Position numbers and translations under genes: made by a program. From the IMG/VR virus record IMGVR_UViG_3300017593_002057, positions 1 to 47,018 of that record: a stretch of 47,018 nt of DNA, one strand, 5' to 3'. This stretch comes from a virus. Under the pieces are notes generated by a model. It saw only the letters and a list, made by a program, of their open reading frames with translations. It did not search any database and was not told the origin of the DNA. Shown one piece after another: positions 8,001-16,422 of this stretch (the stretch's first letter is position 1; every line of letters begins with the position of its first letter).

Positions 8001-10829
8001 TGTCAAACGCATTAATAATGATCTTAGATACACACCAATCTTAGAACCTTCTAATCCTGCATTAGCCAAAACTGCCATTGCACTGGCAGTCTCCAAAAAT
8101 GATACACCTGCCGTAGATGCTACGGCAGCTACATATCCTAAAGCAGTCCTTAATCCTTCCAAAGATAATCGGCTTTTCGTGATTGCATTAAATAAAATAT
8201 CGCCAATTCGTGTTGCTTCATCAGCAGAATAACCCCAAGACCTTATAACTACCATAATAGCATGTGCAGCATCTTCTACACTAGATTTTGTTACCATTGC
8301 CAATTTGGCAGCTGTATCAACTATTTTCATAGTCTCTTCAGCACTAAATCCTGCCTTAGCAACTTCAATTCCAACTTGTGATAAGTCTCTAATTGAATAA
8401 GTGACATTTAAACTTAAATTATGAAATGATTGAGCTAATCTCTCAACATCTGAAGCACTTGCTTGTGCAATAGCTCTAATTGCAACCAAATTCCTTTGAA
8501 ATTCAGCAAGTTGATTTACAACATCTAATAAGTTCATGTAAACCATCCAAAACATACGCAATTGGACAAACCAATTCACACGCATTAAATCCAATAATTG
8601 CGCACCTGCTTCTCTCCTTAATATAGCTCTAGATTTCCTAGCATATGTCTCTAAAGCACCATGTAATTGTGTTAATTGTTTAAATACAGTTTCAATTGCA
8701 GGCCCAAATTGACCTTTCAATGCATCTGCATTCATAATTACAACTTTTTCTAAATTTGTCCAAAAAGTTAACAATTGCTGTGGTGTCATATATTTTGCTA
8801 TTGTTCTAGCAGCCATATTTATATTTCTAAGGTCAGCGCCTGATCTAACTAAAACTTGCTGCAAATCACGCCAAACTCTCAATATCGGTTCTATAACTGG
8901 CCTTAACTTAGTTGTTCTTTGGTATAATTCACTAATTTCTTCATTTGACTTCCCAATAAATTGGGCCATTTCTCTATGGATTGGAATTGTTTCATCTAAA
9001 GCACCACCCATCTTGACATACTTAGCTAATAAAGATTCCATCTGACGATTTAATAATTCAAGTTGTGTCAACTTTGCAATATGTTGTTGAACATCCTGCT
9101 TATCTAAATTCAGCAAATGTAATGTAGTTCCATGAATTCTTTGATTAGTAACAGCTATTTGATCCAAAATTTGTTCAAATTTCCTATATTCAGCAACTTC
9201 AGCGGCAACAGCCCGTTTCTTTAATAATTCATCACGTAAAGTAAGTAACTTGTTTTCAATTTCAAATTGTTCAGTTTCTTTCTTAGTTAAACTGAGTGCA
9301 GCTTCAAGTGTTCTTATCTGATCTTGAAGCAATTTAATTTCCTGTTCCAATGATAGAACACCTTGATTCCTTAATTGATTCAATCTTTCAACACTTTCCA
9401 CTGCTGATTGCACAAATTTAGGTTGCGCAGCTAAAATATTTGAAATTGCCTTTTGGACTGGAACATTTGCTTTAACTGCGGCAACAACTTCATTTATCAA
9501 TTTAGTGTAATTTTCCAATGGATTAATACCTGCCGTTAATAAAGCTATATATGTAGATGTATTCTTTATTAAATTTTCTTGAACTTTCTGACGTGCCAAA
9601 TCAATAGTAGCCATTTCTTTTAAAGTTTGAATATTTTTAATATTCAAATTATTTTCTTCTAAAACAGTTCGTAAGATTTTCTTTCTCCTAGCAGGTAACT
9701 TTTCGTATAATGCTAAAATTTGATTTGTTAATTCTATTGTCCTTTCTAATGCAGTTGTTCCACCAAAAATGGATTCTACAGTACGCACTTTTGCCAATTT
9801 ATTCAATTCTGCAACTAATGCTTTAGCATACTCTGTCATATTCAAATATTGCTGCAACAATCTACGATTCCCAGTTCCAGTTAGTAAGATTGTATCTTTT
9901 ATTCTATTTAATAAATTATTATGTGCTTCTAATGCACCGACCCCAGTTCTTAGACTAGTTAGATATTGCTGGTACGCTTGCTGTAACATCTGTGTACTTC
10001 TCAATCGTTCAAGTTCTGCCTGACGCATTGCTAATGTAGCCTGATACCTTCTTGGCTCAATCTGATTGGCAATATTCAATAATGAAATTTCTTGTTGCAA
10101 TAAATTTATTCTTTCAGTTATAGGAAGCATTCCTTGACGGCGAACTTGTGCCAATCTTTGTGCCTCATCTTTCAATTGTCTGACTATATTGGCTTCCTTC
10201 AATAAATCTGTAACAACTTCCAATTCAGTAACACCATGCATTCTAGCAATCCTAACTACAGCATCCATTATATTTCTGTAATTTTGATAAACATTCATTC
10301 CACGTGCAATTGCATCTATTGAAGTTGAAATCTGTTCTTTTAATGTAGCTTCCATTTCAATCCTTTGTCTAATCAAATTCAAATTTTCTGTATTAACTTT
10401 CTTTTGTGATAATAATCTATCTGTCTGTTGTTCAAGTGTTTTCAAAACGCCAGCATAGGCCTGTTGAAGTTCAAATACTTTTTCCAAATTTGGTTTTCCG
10501 CTTCTTAGTATTTCCTGAAATTTGATTTTGAATTCATCTAAAGACGCTATTACTTTTCTAAAAGGTTCTGCAGAAATTCCCAAATCAGCAAATATTTCAG
10601 ATTTAGTATAAAGTGAATCTATTTGATTTAAAATAATAGAAATTGCTTTTGATACATTCAAGAAAGGATCAGCTCTGAAAAATGCACCAGCAGAAAATTT
10701 ACGTTCTAAAGCAGTCAATAGAGCATCAAACTTCATAAGTTTTTCTTCTAAATCTTTCAGACCAGCAGATAGATGTTCTAATCCCTTTGCATCAAATCTA
10801 AATAAGTATCTTAAACCGCCGAGTTCCAT
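5037..10829 (-). CDS. Tail tape measure protein
   Basis: A 1930-residue protein, by far the longest in the window, which fits a tape measure that sets the length of a long tail. The first 700 residues are mostly helical, Gln/Leu/Glu-rich coiled coil. Residues about 750-1060 match the TP901-type minor tail/tape measure core ('FLETASAMAVLANAGLEGSK' and the surrounding Ala-rich helices). Hydrophobic segments lie near residues 1090 and 1140, as is usual for tape measures that reach the host membrane. A charged coiled coil follows. The C-terminal part has the common motif 'GGLVTGFGTGDRVP ... PGEFILRK' near residue 1830. The ATG is preceded by GGAGGAG. It follows the tail chaperone genes, the classic order. 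Confidence 0.93.
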   Translation of the reverse strand: MELGGLRYLFRFDAKGLEHLSAGLKDLEEKLMKFDALLTALERKFSAGAFFRADPFLNVSKAISIILNQIDSLYTKSEIFADLGISAEPFRKVIASLDEFKIKFQEILRSGKPNLEKVFELQQAYAGVLKTLEQQTDRLLSQKKVNTENLNLIRQRIEMEATLKEQISTSIDAIARGMNVYQNYRNIMDAVVRIARMHGVTELEVVTDLLKEANIVRQLKDEAQRLAQVRRQGMLPITERINLLQQEISLLNIANQIEPRRYQATLAMRQAELERLRSTQMLQQAYQQYLTSLRTGVGALEAHNNLLNRIKDTILLTGTGNRRLLQQYLNMTEYAKALVAELNKLAKVRTVESIFGGTTALERTIELTNQILALYEKLPARRKKILRTVLEENNLNIKNIQTLKEMATIDLARQKVQENLIKNTSTYIALLTAGINPLENYTKLINEVVAAVKANVPVQKAISNILAAQPKFVQSAVESVERLNQLRNQGVLSLEQEIKLLQDQIRTLEAALSLTKKETEQFEIENKLLTLRDELLKKRAVAAEVAEYRKFEQILDQIAVTNQRIHGTTLHLLNLDKQDVQQHIAKLTQLELLNRQMESLLAKYVKMGGALDETIPIHREMAQFIGKSNEEISELYQRTTKLRPVIEPILRVWRDLQQVLVRSGADLRNINMAARTIAKYMTPQQLLTFWTNLEKVVIMNADALKGQFGPAIETVFKQLTQLHGALETYARKSRAILRREAGAQLLDLMRVNWFVQLRMFWMVYMNLLDVVNQLAEFQRNLVAIRAIAQASASDVERLAQSFHNLSLNVTYSIRDLSQVGIEVAKAGFSAEETMKIVDTAAKLAMVTKSSVEDAAHAIMVVIRSWGYSADEATRIGDILFNAITKSRLSLEGLRTALGYVAAVASTAGVSFLETASAMAVLANAGLEGSKIGVYLRSLLMRLTAPTDRFKEALAKVGLTAEEVDPRLHSLAEIFTLLHERAFDVSDAIEGVGIRGSTAFAILLSQSKYLPILNDALKMTGTVSNSLSLYLDNLITQLMLFKNAFIGMSRAIFEGMAIPLKYVIATLTEFMKLIATGRGTVVAEFAGMSIAITGLTLVIGTVTTRTIKFITSLKLLKDALALLRKEITITAFATGNWQYLIVLLATTLVMWIGKMILARKTVEGLAETTRSFIEAQQNMFKAITELGKAQLVYDNITKAMAKYKQGMIDLNELKRTAVTELSKMGQGMEYYVEQIRKGKDPVETISAAIGVLGLMLAGLKEQADKAEKELKKLRDEMKEKLGKTLDKNIEQMGQMIEKHIKLREEIKKTAKATNEWKTSVEKATEGYTDIGRRAFEDLERRMKGIEKPKKIEPFDVDKFVKDIDKFSETLRDLGDYASEHIDKVRKIFEWIMKLGKAGILTSENIKPVIIALQQLVLSVPEEQRAKVLNWFMNLLQLLRKYGVLTKKNMIDIGKSLREWAASLPDDLALKFLQTLMQMTEEMGVFGEVFAGIGAKMQKVPVAEQLKKLRDELTKLEPFEAYTRIRIRMINREISKMREQRAEYQRQVNALNVLINMKQTWAQRSIQAVEQAFAAEERRWMRYEGLINQEIRTTEQAEKLVHYAHRRHSRAMSLHVKALDYREKALRNYRKAAEFARKGDVEAARAALAQANFMWQTSEQYYGLTERNLQQAISIIQRIPEGLRTPEMESFVEWLRDELDDIIERRARDVEEIKDVESTSLEALMREREEYEKLIDAIDKQIERLERSRKKFQDALDNISLLKSEFEAIQKIKDIEPKVDFRDLNQLLKILDEYIKKLKKALELQKQLGKTKPAGAAGTPPTGMQIGGLVTGFGTGDRVPTLLEPGEFILRKKAVESYGLRFLNALNNLQFPKEMFSSYQKGGEIQTTEGIKRTVNLNLVIGTETFPVVTSEEVANKLEKFLTRKRLVGRNA

Positions 10830-10832
10830 TTA

Positions 10833-11042
10833 TTATCTTCTCCTCCTTCTTTTTACATGATATGGAAGTCCTTTTTCCTTAGTTTTTGCAAAATCTCTTA
10901 ATTGTTTAAGCGTCATTTGTTTGGCAAGACGTTTAATTATTGGCCTTAGATTTTTAGGTATATCTGATAATTTTAATGTTCCTTTTTTATAAGCATATGT
11001 CATTGAGAACAGCCTTTTTTGGCTAATACTTACAGCAGGCAA
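10833..11042 (-). CDS. Small basic DUF3008-like phage protein
   Basis: A 69-residue basic protein. The N-terminus 'MPAVSISQKRLFSMTYAYKKG' (21 residues; core SQKRLFSMTYAYKKG) and the later 'QLRDFAKTKEKGLP' are the two signature stretches I associate with DUF3008, a short protein family common in phages and of unknown function. The C-terminus is a run of arginines, suggesting nucleic-acid contact. The start is TTG, chosen because SD AGAGGTG lies at good distance. It sits between the tail chaperones and the tape measure, so it is co-expressed with tail genes. Confidence 0.7.
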   Translation of the reverse strand: MPAVSISQKRLFSMTYAYKKGTLKLSDIPKNLRPIIKRLAKQMTLKQLRDFAKTKEKGLPYHVKRRRRR

Positions 11043-11048
11043 TGTTTA

Positions 11049-11357
11049 TCACCTCTTCACCTTTAATTTGATTTTAGAACCTAATCTTAGAACCTCTTTT
11101 GAAACATCTTCTGTTTTTATTTCCAATGAATCAAAAACTTTTTTCCAAGTTGATTCCATTTTCTTAAGGCCTTCTTTGGTTAAATCATGACTTGTATATC
11201 CAGTTAATCTTAAAATACTAGCAAGAAATTGCTTCTCAGATAATCTCTGCTTAGTAATTTCATTAAAAAATAGATAAATTTGCGGAATAGAATACTGATA
11301 TTTTATATCATTAAAACGATGGCCATTACTAATCAAAACTTGAAAAATTGTAGCCAA
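11049..11357 (-). CDS. Tail assembly chaperone, distal (T-like) frame, probably made by -1 frameshift
   Basis: A reading frame of about 102 residues directly upstream of the tape measure in transcription order, in the -1 frame relative to the chaperone gene ending at 11360. The first usable start is a TTG without a proper SD, and the frame is open back through the A/G-rich end of the preceding gene. Residues 'RFNDIKYQYSIPQIYLFFNE' resemble the short helical domain of tail-chaperone T parts. By analogy with lambda G/GT and many siphoviruses, this is probably the C-terminal extension of a frameshift product that helps load the tape measure. Independent translation from TTG is not excluded. Confidence 0.6.
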   Translation of the reverse strand: MATIFQVLISNGHRFNDIKYQYSIPQIYLFFNEITKQRLSEKQFLASILRLTGYTSHDLTKEGLKKMESTWKKVFDSLEIKTEDVSKEVLRLGSKIKLKVKR

Positions 11358-11359
11358 TC

Positions 11360-11791
11360 CTACTTTTTCTTTTCCTTCTGGCCTTCCTTCAATTTCTGAC
11401 TCTCTTCCTTCAAGTTTGCGCCGAAAAAATCCATCAGCAAGTCCTTATTCGCATTCCAAATAGCAAAAATCAATTGAAATCCTTCTTTTGGCGTTAAATT
11501 ATAGATTTCCTTTTTGGGATGAATTTCTTTTATATTTCCATTTTCATCCCTAGGATTCACAGCATGATAGATTATTTCAATAAATTCTTCGGAACTTGCA
11601 AGGTAGATTTTTAAAAGGAGGGGAATATTATTGGCAATATCTAAATCAACAGTGCGTATTCCGAAAGAAATCAATCTTTCGGCAATACGTTCAAAGGAAG
11701 GCGTTAAATCAATTAATTGGCCGAAACTAAATGGCCTAATTGTAAATTTTCCTACCTTAACTTCTGGAAATAAAACTTTAGTTTCATTCAT
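11360..11791 (-). CDS. Tail assembly chaperone, proximal (G-like) protein
   Basis: A 143-residue protein from ATG at 11791, preceded by a GGGG stretch. An upstream GTG in the same frame lies within a small hairpin and is less likely. The N-terminal part 'KFTIRPFSFGQLIDLTP' resembles the start of G-type tail chaperones. The C-terminus is highly charged (GQKEKKK) and encoded by an A/G-rich run suitable for ribosomal slippage. Together with the following -1 frame it forms the G/GT pair expected just before a tape measure gene. Its role would be temporary binding of the tape measure during tail assembly; it is normally absent from the virion. Confidence 0.65.
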   Translation of the reverse strand: MNETKVLFPEVKVGKFTIRPFSFGQLIDLTPSFERIAERLISFGIRTVDLDIANNIPLLLKIYLASSEEFIEIIYHAVNPRDENGNIKEIHPKKEIYNLTPKEGFQLIFAIWNANKDLLMDFFGANLKEESQKLKEGQKEKKK

Positions 11792-11948
11792 ATCTTTTAC
11801 CCCAACTTCTATCCCTGCATCCACAGGGATAAACTTTTTTTTTCAAAGGGCCAGCTAAAACTGGCCCTTTTAGCATGTCCGACTTTTATGTTGGCAAAAG
11901 CCGCCAATTAAAATTGGCCCGCAAGACATGCATTATGATCTTTTTCTA
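11792..11948 (-). other. Structured intergenic region after endonuclease gene 2
   Basis: No gene starts here, but the DNA is dense in inverted repeats. On the minus strand in order: an outer stem GCATGTC/GACATGC (11929-11935 with 11874-11880) enclosing two small hairpins (GCCAAT/ATTGGC and GGC/GCC); then a 10-bp stem AAAGGGCCAG/CTGGCCCTTT (11861-11870 with 11845-11854); then nine A; then ATCCCTG/CAGGGAT at about 11814-11833. The 10-bp stem lacks a U-run in the direction of transcription but has four T on the plus side. It could be an attenuator, a processing site or a folded leader of the chaperone gene. Confidence 0.6.
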
Positions 11949-13658
11949 TTAATAAGTTTTTACAAAAACAGCATTACCACAATCCCAAATTCTATCATAC
12001 CCATTATTAACCATATTTTCCCATTCAGTTAGATTGGGATCAAAATTTTTCAATTTTTCTTTTAATTTAGCTTTTTGAAAACTTAATCTATTAAATCTTA
12101 CTAATTGAGATTTTAAGAAATAATAATAATTAGGTTCTGTGACCTTTAAAAATTCAAATCCAATCTTCATATAACTTGTTCCTAATCCATATCTTAAATC
12201 AACATAAGAAATAACAGAACGAACATTATATTCTGTAACAAAATATTTTAACAATTTCGATAAAGCACCGACAACTAAGCAATAATTCTTATTGCAAAAT
12301 CTTAAAATTTCCCATTCATATTTTTTATTAAATCTGGGTTTTCCCATTGTTAATAAAGACATTAAAACATTATTATGAAATAATCCAATATGTTTACCAT
12401 TTATAAATCCTTGCAAATGATTTTCATTTAGAAATTTTTCCGCATCACTTTTATTTATTTCTTTAATATAACATTCTCTTGCAAAAATTTTATTAGTTAT
12501 TAAACCTAATTTATTCAACAAAATAGATTTTACTATTTCTTGTTTATTTACCCATTCATCTTCAAAGATATGAATTAACTGAATATTTTCTTTTAAACAT
12601 CTCAAAGTCTTATCTAAATGATAATATTTATGCCTACCTTGTAATTCACCATGCCAATAAAGACCATCAAATTCAATAGCTAAATTCTTATCTGGCAAAT
12701 AAAAATCCAAAAATCTATTTCCTAAGACATTTCTACTTTGTCTAACTATAATACCATCATAATTATTACGCAAAAATTCATATATTTCATCTTCGTATTT
12801 TGAAGAATAACCGTCTATTGGATTACAATTAGGACAACGAAGTCTTTGATAATAATCTCCATCAAAAACCAATCCACATTTTTTACATTTCCAACTATAC
12901 TTAATATAACTTCCTTCTAAATCTCGCTCACCTTTCAATTCCTTTTCTGAAAAATTAGGAATTACAGGATTGTTTTCATTCATTAGCACTCTATGATAAA
13001 AATTTTCAAGACGTTTTGTCCTAACTTTGTTCTTAATAGATTCATTATGCATGAGAACTTCAGTCCCATACTTCTTAAGATTAGTTTGCCTAGCCTTTTC
13101 CTTTATAATATCTGATTCCATTGGGTATTCAACACCGTACTTTTTTAAATTAGTCTGTCTTATCTTTTCTTTTATTAATTCAGATTGAAAAGGATTTTCC
13201 ACACCATATTTTTTCAGATTAGTCTGTTTTATCTTTTCTCTAACAATTTCTGACTGTAATCCCTGTTTGACTCCAAAATGCTTCAGAAAAGTTTCTTCTT
13301 TTTTCTTTTTTATTAATTCAGATTGTGATGGATTTTCAACACCATATTTTTTTAAATTAGTTTGTTTTATTTTTTCTTTTATAACTGGATGTTGAAAAGG
13401 ATTTTCCACTCCGTATTTTTCCTTTATAGCTTTTATTGTATTTAATTTCTTCAGTTTATTGATACAATCTCTACTACCACAAGATTTAGTAAAAGAACAT
13501 CCATTCTTTCTAACACCCACAGGCCTTCCACAAATAGGACATTTAGGAAAATCTTCCCTACTTAAAATATTGTTTTTCAAACAAAAGAGTCTCAAACTTA
13601 ACGTCGGTTTAAATTCATTTAAAAAGGAAGTAGTTTGTATTATTTCTTCTTTAGTCAT
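11949..13658 (-). CDS. Homing-endonuclease-type protein with NUMOD-like repeats and a Mom-like C-terminal domain
   Basis: A 569-residue protein from ATG at 13658. Order of parts: an N-terminal Cys-rich finger (CPIC ... CGSRDC); six or so repeats of about 24 residues built on 'KKYGVENPFQ' plus 'IKEKIRQTNL' (NUMOD-type DNA-binding repeats); a zinc ribbon (CKKC ... CPNC); a Vsr-like nuclease core ('NRFLDFYLPDKNLAIEFDG', 'LYWHGE') near residues 285-340; and a C-terminal domain of about 190 residues ('MGKPRF', 'EWEILRFCNK', 'GALSKLLKYF', 'VISYVDLRYG') that looks like a GNAT/Mom-type acyltransferase fold. It is a paralogue of the gene at 19074-20633. Own promoter, no SD. Inserted between the tail chaperone and tail tube genes. 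Confidence 0.8.
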   Translation of the reverse strand: MTKEEIIQTTSFLNEFKPTLSLRLFCLKNNILSREDFPKCPICGRPVGVRKNGCSFTKSCGSRDCINKLKKLNTIKAIKEKYGVENPFQHPVIKEKIKQTNLKKYGVENPSQSELIKKKKEETFLKHFGVKQGLQSEIVREKIKQTNLKKYGVENPFQSELIKEKIRQTNLKKYGVEYPMESDIIKEKARQTNLKKYGTEVLMHNESIKNKVRTKRLENFYHRVLMNENNPVIPNFSEKELKGERDLEGSYIKYSWKCKKCGLVFDGDYYQRLRCPNCNPIDGYSSKYEDEIYEFLRNNYDGIIVRQSRNVLGNRFLDFYLPDKNLAIEFDGLYWHGELQGRHKYYHLDKTLRCLKENIQLIHIFEDEWVNKQEIVKSILLNKLGLITNKIFARECYIKEINKSDAEKFLNENHLQGFINGKHIGLFHNNVLMSLLTMGKPRFNKKYEWEILRFCNKNYCLVVGALSKLLKYFVTEYNVRSVISYVDLRYGLGTSYMKIGFEFLKVTEPNYYYFLKSQLVRFNRLSFQKAKLKEKLKNFDPNLTEWENMVNNGYDRIWDCGNAVFVKTY

Positions 13659-13664
13659 AAGCAA

Positions 13665-13692
13665 ATATTAACATATTTTCTCAGTTTGTCAA
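13665..13692 (-). promoter_or_regulatory. Sigma70 promoter for a leaderless endonuclease mRNA
   Basis: Minus strand: TTGACA (13692-13687), 16-bp spacer with a TG one base before the -10, then TAATAT (13670-13665). The -10 box is followed after six bases by ATG at 13658, so the predicted transcript starts at or next to the start codon. Confidence 0.75.
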
Positions 13693-13708
13693 GCTGAAAT
13701 TATATATT

Positions 13709-14839
13709 TTATGATAAGTCACATACAAATAAATAACCATAAGGAATATCTACATAGGGAGTTCTATCTTTTAACTGCGCTTCATCGTCACGTAATACTG
13801 TCAAGGTTAAAGTATAATTCATCCACGCATCACTTGCAAATCCCAAATCTCCAGAAGGAATTAAGCTGCATCTTGGAATTATATGAACTAAATCATGTCC
13901 TATATCAGTTGTAGAAATAACAGCAGCAGCTCCATCCATAGCTATAATTGACTGCGGTGTTCCGACTACTGTATAACCAAAAACATCTGTATCATATTTA
14001 ATCCAATCAAAAGAATTAAATATGTATTCTATATTAGCAGTTGCCCAGTTATTTCCAGATACTGGATTCTTCATCTCATCCAATAGTTTTACTTTCTTAT
14101 TCATTGCAAAGTCAGCAGTAGCACCAGTTCCTGCTGGTTTTAAGAAATTCCATAAAAGTGGCGAATCCTGATTTGGATTCCAAGTATCCCAATCACCATT
14201 GCAATCAACATATGCAATATGGCCAGCTAAATTGGCCCAGTTTCCAACTGGGTCTTTAGCAATTATAAATGCATAACTATGATCATTTGCACAAGGTGGA
14301 TTCCCACTTCCACCTTTTGATTTCCATAAGGCTTCAATATAAGACTTAGCTTTTGCAGGATCATTTAATTTCTTTGTTATTACACAAATAGTTTCAGATT
14401 CAGAACCGTAAAAAGTTTTACCAGTCACTTTCAAGTCGGAAACTGATAAATTGATTTCGCTACCAACAATAAAACGATTCATATTTTTCTCATCTACTTC
14501 TGCCAATGTTAATTCATAGCTAATAGGCCTACTTAATACCACTTGTTTATCTAATTGCCTAATTCCTTCTATACTAGCATAATGCTCCAATGTGGTTACA
14601 TCGCCACCTACTGTAGCTTCTTCTAAGTTTCCTAAATAAGTTTTTGCCAGTATTTCATCCCTAGTTCCTACTATATTACCATAAGAATTTTTTACATTTC
14701 CATCAGCATCAGTTATTCCAAATATAGCATTGGCTAATGCAAGCCAATCAACTTGCATCTCTTTACTAGCTTCTGTTTTGGAAGCAAAATAAACCCTAGG
14801 AACACTAATGGTATAATTATCAGGTGTTCGCAATGCCAT
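13709..14839 (-). CDS. Major tail tube protein (copy A)
   Basis: A 376-residue protein, one of two adjacent paralogues. Shared signatures with the gene at 14873-16408 include 'GITD.(D/N)G.V.N', 'YLGNL', 'GGD(V/I)TT.EH' near residues 35-85 and a C-terminal 'IPR.SL.PSGDLGFASDAW'-type segment. Size, abundance-type codon-rich beta character and position just before the tail chaperones and tape measure fit a tail tube protein. No sheath-like second gene is seen, which supports a siphovirus tail. SD GGGGGT precedes ATG. It lies directly upstream of the endonuclease at 11949-13658 in transcription order. Confidence 0.65.
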   Translation of the reverse strand: MALRTPDNYTISVPRVYFASKTEASKEMQVDWLALANAIFGITDADGNVKNSYGNIVGTRDEILAKTYLGNLEEATVGGDVTTLEHYASIEGIRQLDKQVVLSRPISYELTLAEVDEKNMNRFIVGSEINLSVSDLKVTGKTFYGSESETICVITKKLNDPAKAKSYIEALWKSKGGSGNPPCANDHSYAFIIAKDPVGNWANLAGHIAYVDCNGDWDTWNPNQDSPLLWNFLKPAGTGATADFAMNKKVKLLDEMKNPVSGNNWATANIEYIFNSFDWIKYDTDVFGYTVVGTPQSIIAMDGAAAVISTTDIGHDLVHIIPRCSLIPSGDLGFASDAWMNYTLTLTVLRDDEAQLKDRTPYVDIPYGYLFVCDLS

Positions 14840-14872
14840 AATTTCTAACCCCCAAAACTAATTATTTATATA

Positions 14873-16408
14873 TTAAAGCATAAAGTAAGAAATAAAACCG
14901 CCTGCTGAAATATCAACAGATGTTGCTATCTCAGGGATTGTATATCCTACTAATTTCTGTATTGCCAAGACAAAACCGCCTGTCATCCAATCATCACTTG
15001 CAAAGTTTATCGTTCCATTAGGTCTTAATGCAGCTTTTGGAATTACCCAATAGAAAGATGTTCCGATTTTAGTTCTAAATATCAACATTGCACAACCTTC
15101 AATTATCTGTTTTCCTTCACCAACAACCATTGTCATCAATGTAGAATTAATCTTTGCCCAAAAATAACTTGACCAACCTAAGAGATAACCTGTAACTTCT
15201 GCCTTTCCACTTGGTACATAATTTGCATCAGTGTAATATTCTACAGTAACAGAATATGTCCCATCGGCAACAGCCTTGAATACTAATGTTAATTTTGCAT
15301 TATATGGTGAATTAGCTGTTTTATATTCAATCTTACTACCACTATCTAAGAAATTAGCCGCACCGCTTTCTATCTTTAATGGAGACTCAAAGTTTCCACC
15401 ACTATTATCAGATGTATCATCATAATAAATTTCAGTAGTAGAGCCATCACTTACCGTAACTTTGATACCTTTTCTGAATATAGTTCCATAAAGTTCAATA
15501 TATTTGGTTTGACTTGCTGGATTTACATAAGATGCAGTTTCAGTAAATTTTTCTGCATTTGTCCTATCGCCTATTACTCTATTTGCAGGAATCCCACCAT
15601 TGTAATTTTCATCAACTACTAACATTTTAATTTTGCTGCTCAAATTGGTGTCGGCATAAGAATAAGTACTTCCATTCATATTAGATGGCCAATTTTTTAT
15701 CTCCATTTTTTCCGTTACAGAATTATATTCAAAATAACCACAGATGATACGATTAGAATAAGGTTTTAAGCTAGCATCCAATGAATCTTTTAATGCATTT
15801 CCTACTAGGAAATAAAATACGCCTTTTAAAGATTCAATTATTTTTCCTTGTTCACTCAATTTATCAGTTAAAAGTTCATTTAAATTAGATTCAAATGTTG
15901 TTGCATCTGTATAACCTGTTATTTTATTATCAATTATAGCAATATAATCTTCGGCAAATGTTCCATCAGCTTTCTTAGTAGATTTTGCTACAATATATTC
16001 ATATGCAGGATAAGTAACTTCGGATGCACCAAAGAATTTCTTTAGATTTTTCTTATGAATTTCATCAAAACTAAAAGTTAATTCTATACTTCTTTGGATA
16101 ACCTTTCTTTTATCAACAACATTTATACCATCTTTATTAACAGTATGCTCTTGAGTAGTAATATCACCGCCAATAGACATATCCGTTAAGTTACCTAAAT
16201 ATGCAGCTTCCAAAATTTCACTAGGTGTTAAACCTGTATCTTCTTTCTTAGCATTTCTAACTTTACCATTAGTATCAGTTATTCCACTATATGCCCTAGC
16301 TAATGCCATTGCATCAACCACGCCAGACTTATTAAAATCATCAATTGGATAAAAATATAAAAGGGGCATTCCCAATGTATAAAACTTAGAACTTCTAGTT
16401 TCTGGCAT
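14873..16408 (-). CDS. Tail tube-like protein (copy B) with an inserted beta domain
   Basis: A 511-residue paralogue of the protein at 13709-14839: 'GITDTNGKVRN', 'AAYLGNL', 'GGDITTQEH' near the N-terminus and 'VIPKAALRPNGTINFASDDW' near the C-terminus match in order. It is about 135 residues longer. The extra length falls in the middle (about 290-420), in a stretch rich in Thr, Ser, Asp and Gly ('SVTVEYYTDANYVP') that reads like an added Ig- or jelly-roll-type surface domain. It may decorate the tube, act as a second tube subunit, or form a tail collar. SD AAAGGAGG precedes ATG. Confidence 0.6.
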   Translation of the reverse strand: MPETRSSKFYTLGMPLLYFYPIDDFNKSGVVDAMALARAYSGITDTNGKVRNAKKEDTGLTPSEILEAAYLGNLTDMSIGGDITTQEHTVNKDGINVVDKRKVIQRSIELTFSFDEIHKKNLKKFFGASEVTYPAYEYIVAKSTKKADGTFAEDYIAIIDNKITGYTDATTFESNLNELLTDKLSEQGKIIESLKGVFYFLVGNALKDSLDASLKPYSNRIICGYFEYNSVTEKMEIKNWPSNMNGSTYSYADTNLSSKIKMLVVDENYNGGIPANRVIGDRTNAEKFTETASYVNPASQTKYIELYGTIFRKGIKVTVSDGSTTEIYYDDTSDNSGGNFESPLKIESGAANFLDSGSKIEYKTANSPYNAKLTLVFKAVADGTYSVTVEYYTDANYVPSGKAEVTGYLLGWSSYFWAKINSTLMTMVVGEGKQIIEGCAMLIFRTKIGTSFYWVIPKAALRPNGTINFASDDWMTGGFVLAIQKLVGYTIPEIATSVDISAGGFISYFML

Positions 16409-16422
16409 ATTTTAAACCTCCT

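Noticed and set aside
11874-11935. Possible self-cleaving ribozyme (twister-sister-like) because the plus strand contains GCCGCC and CCCGCAAG
   Set aside because: The motifs occur in the wrong order, the other conserved segments are absent, and transcription is expected on the opposite strand.
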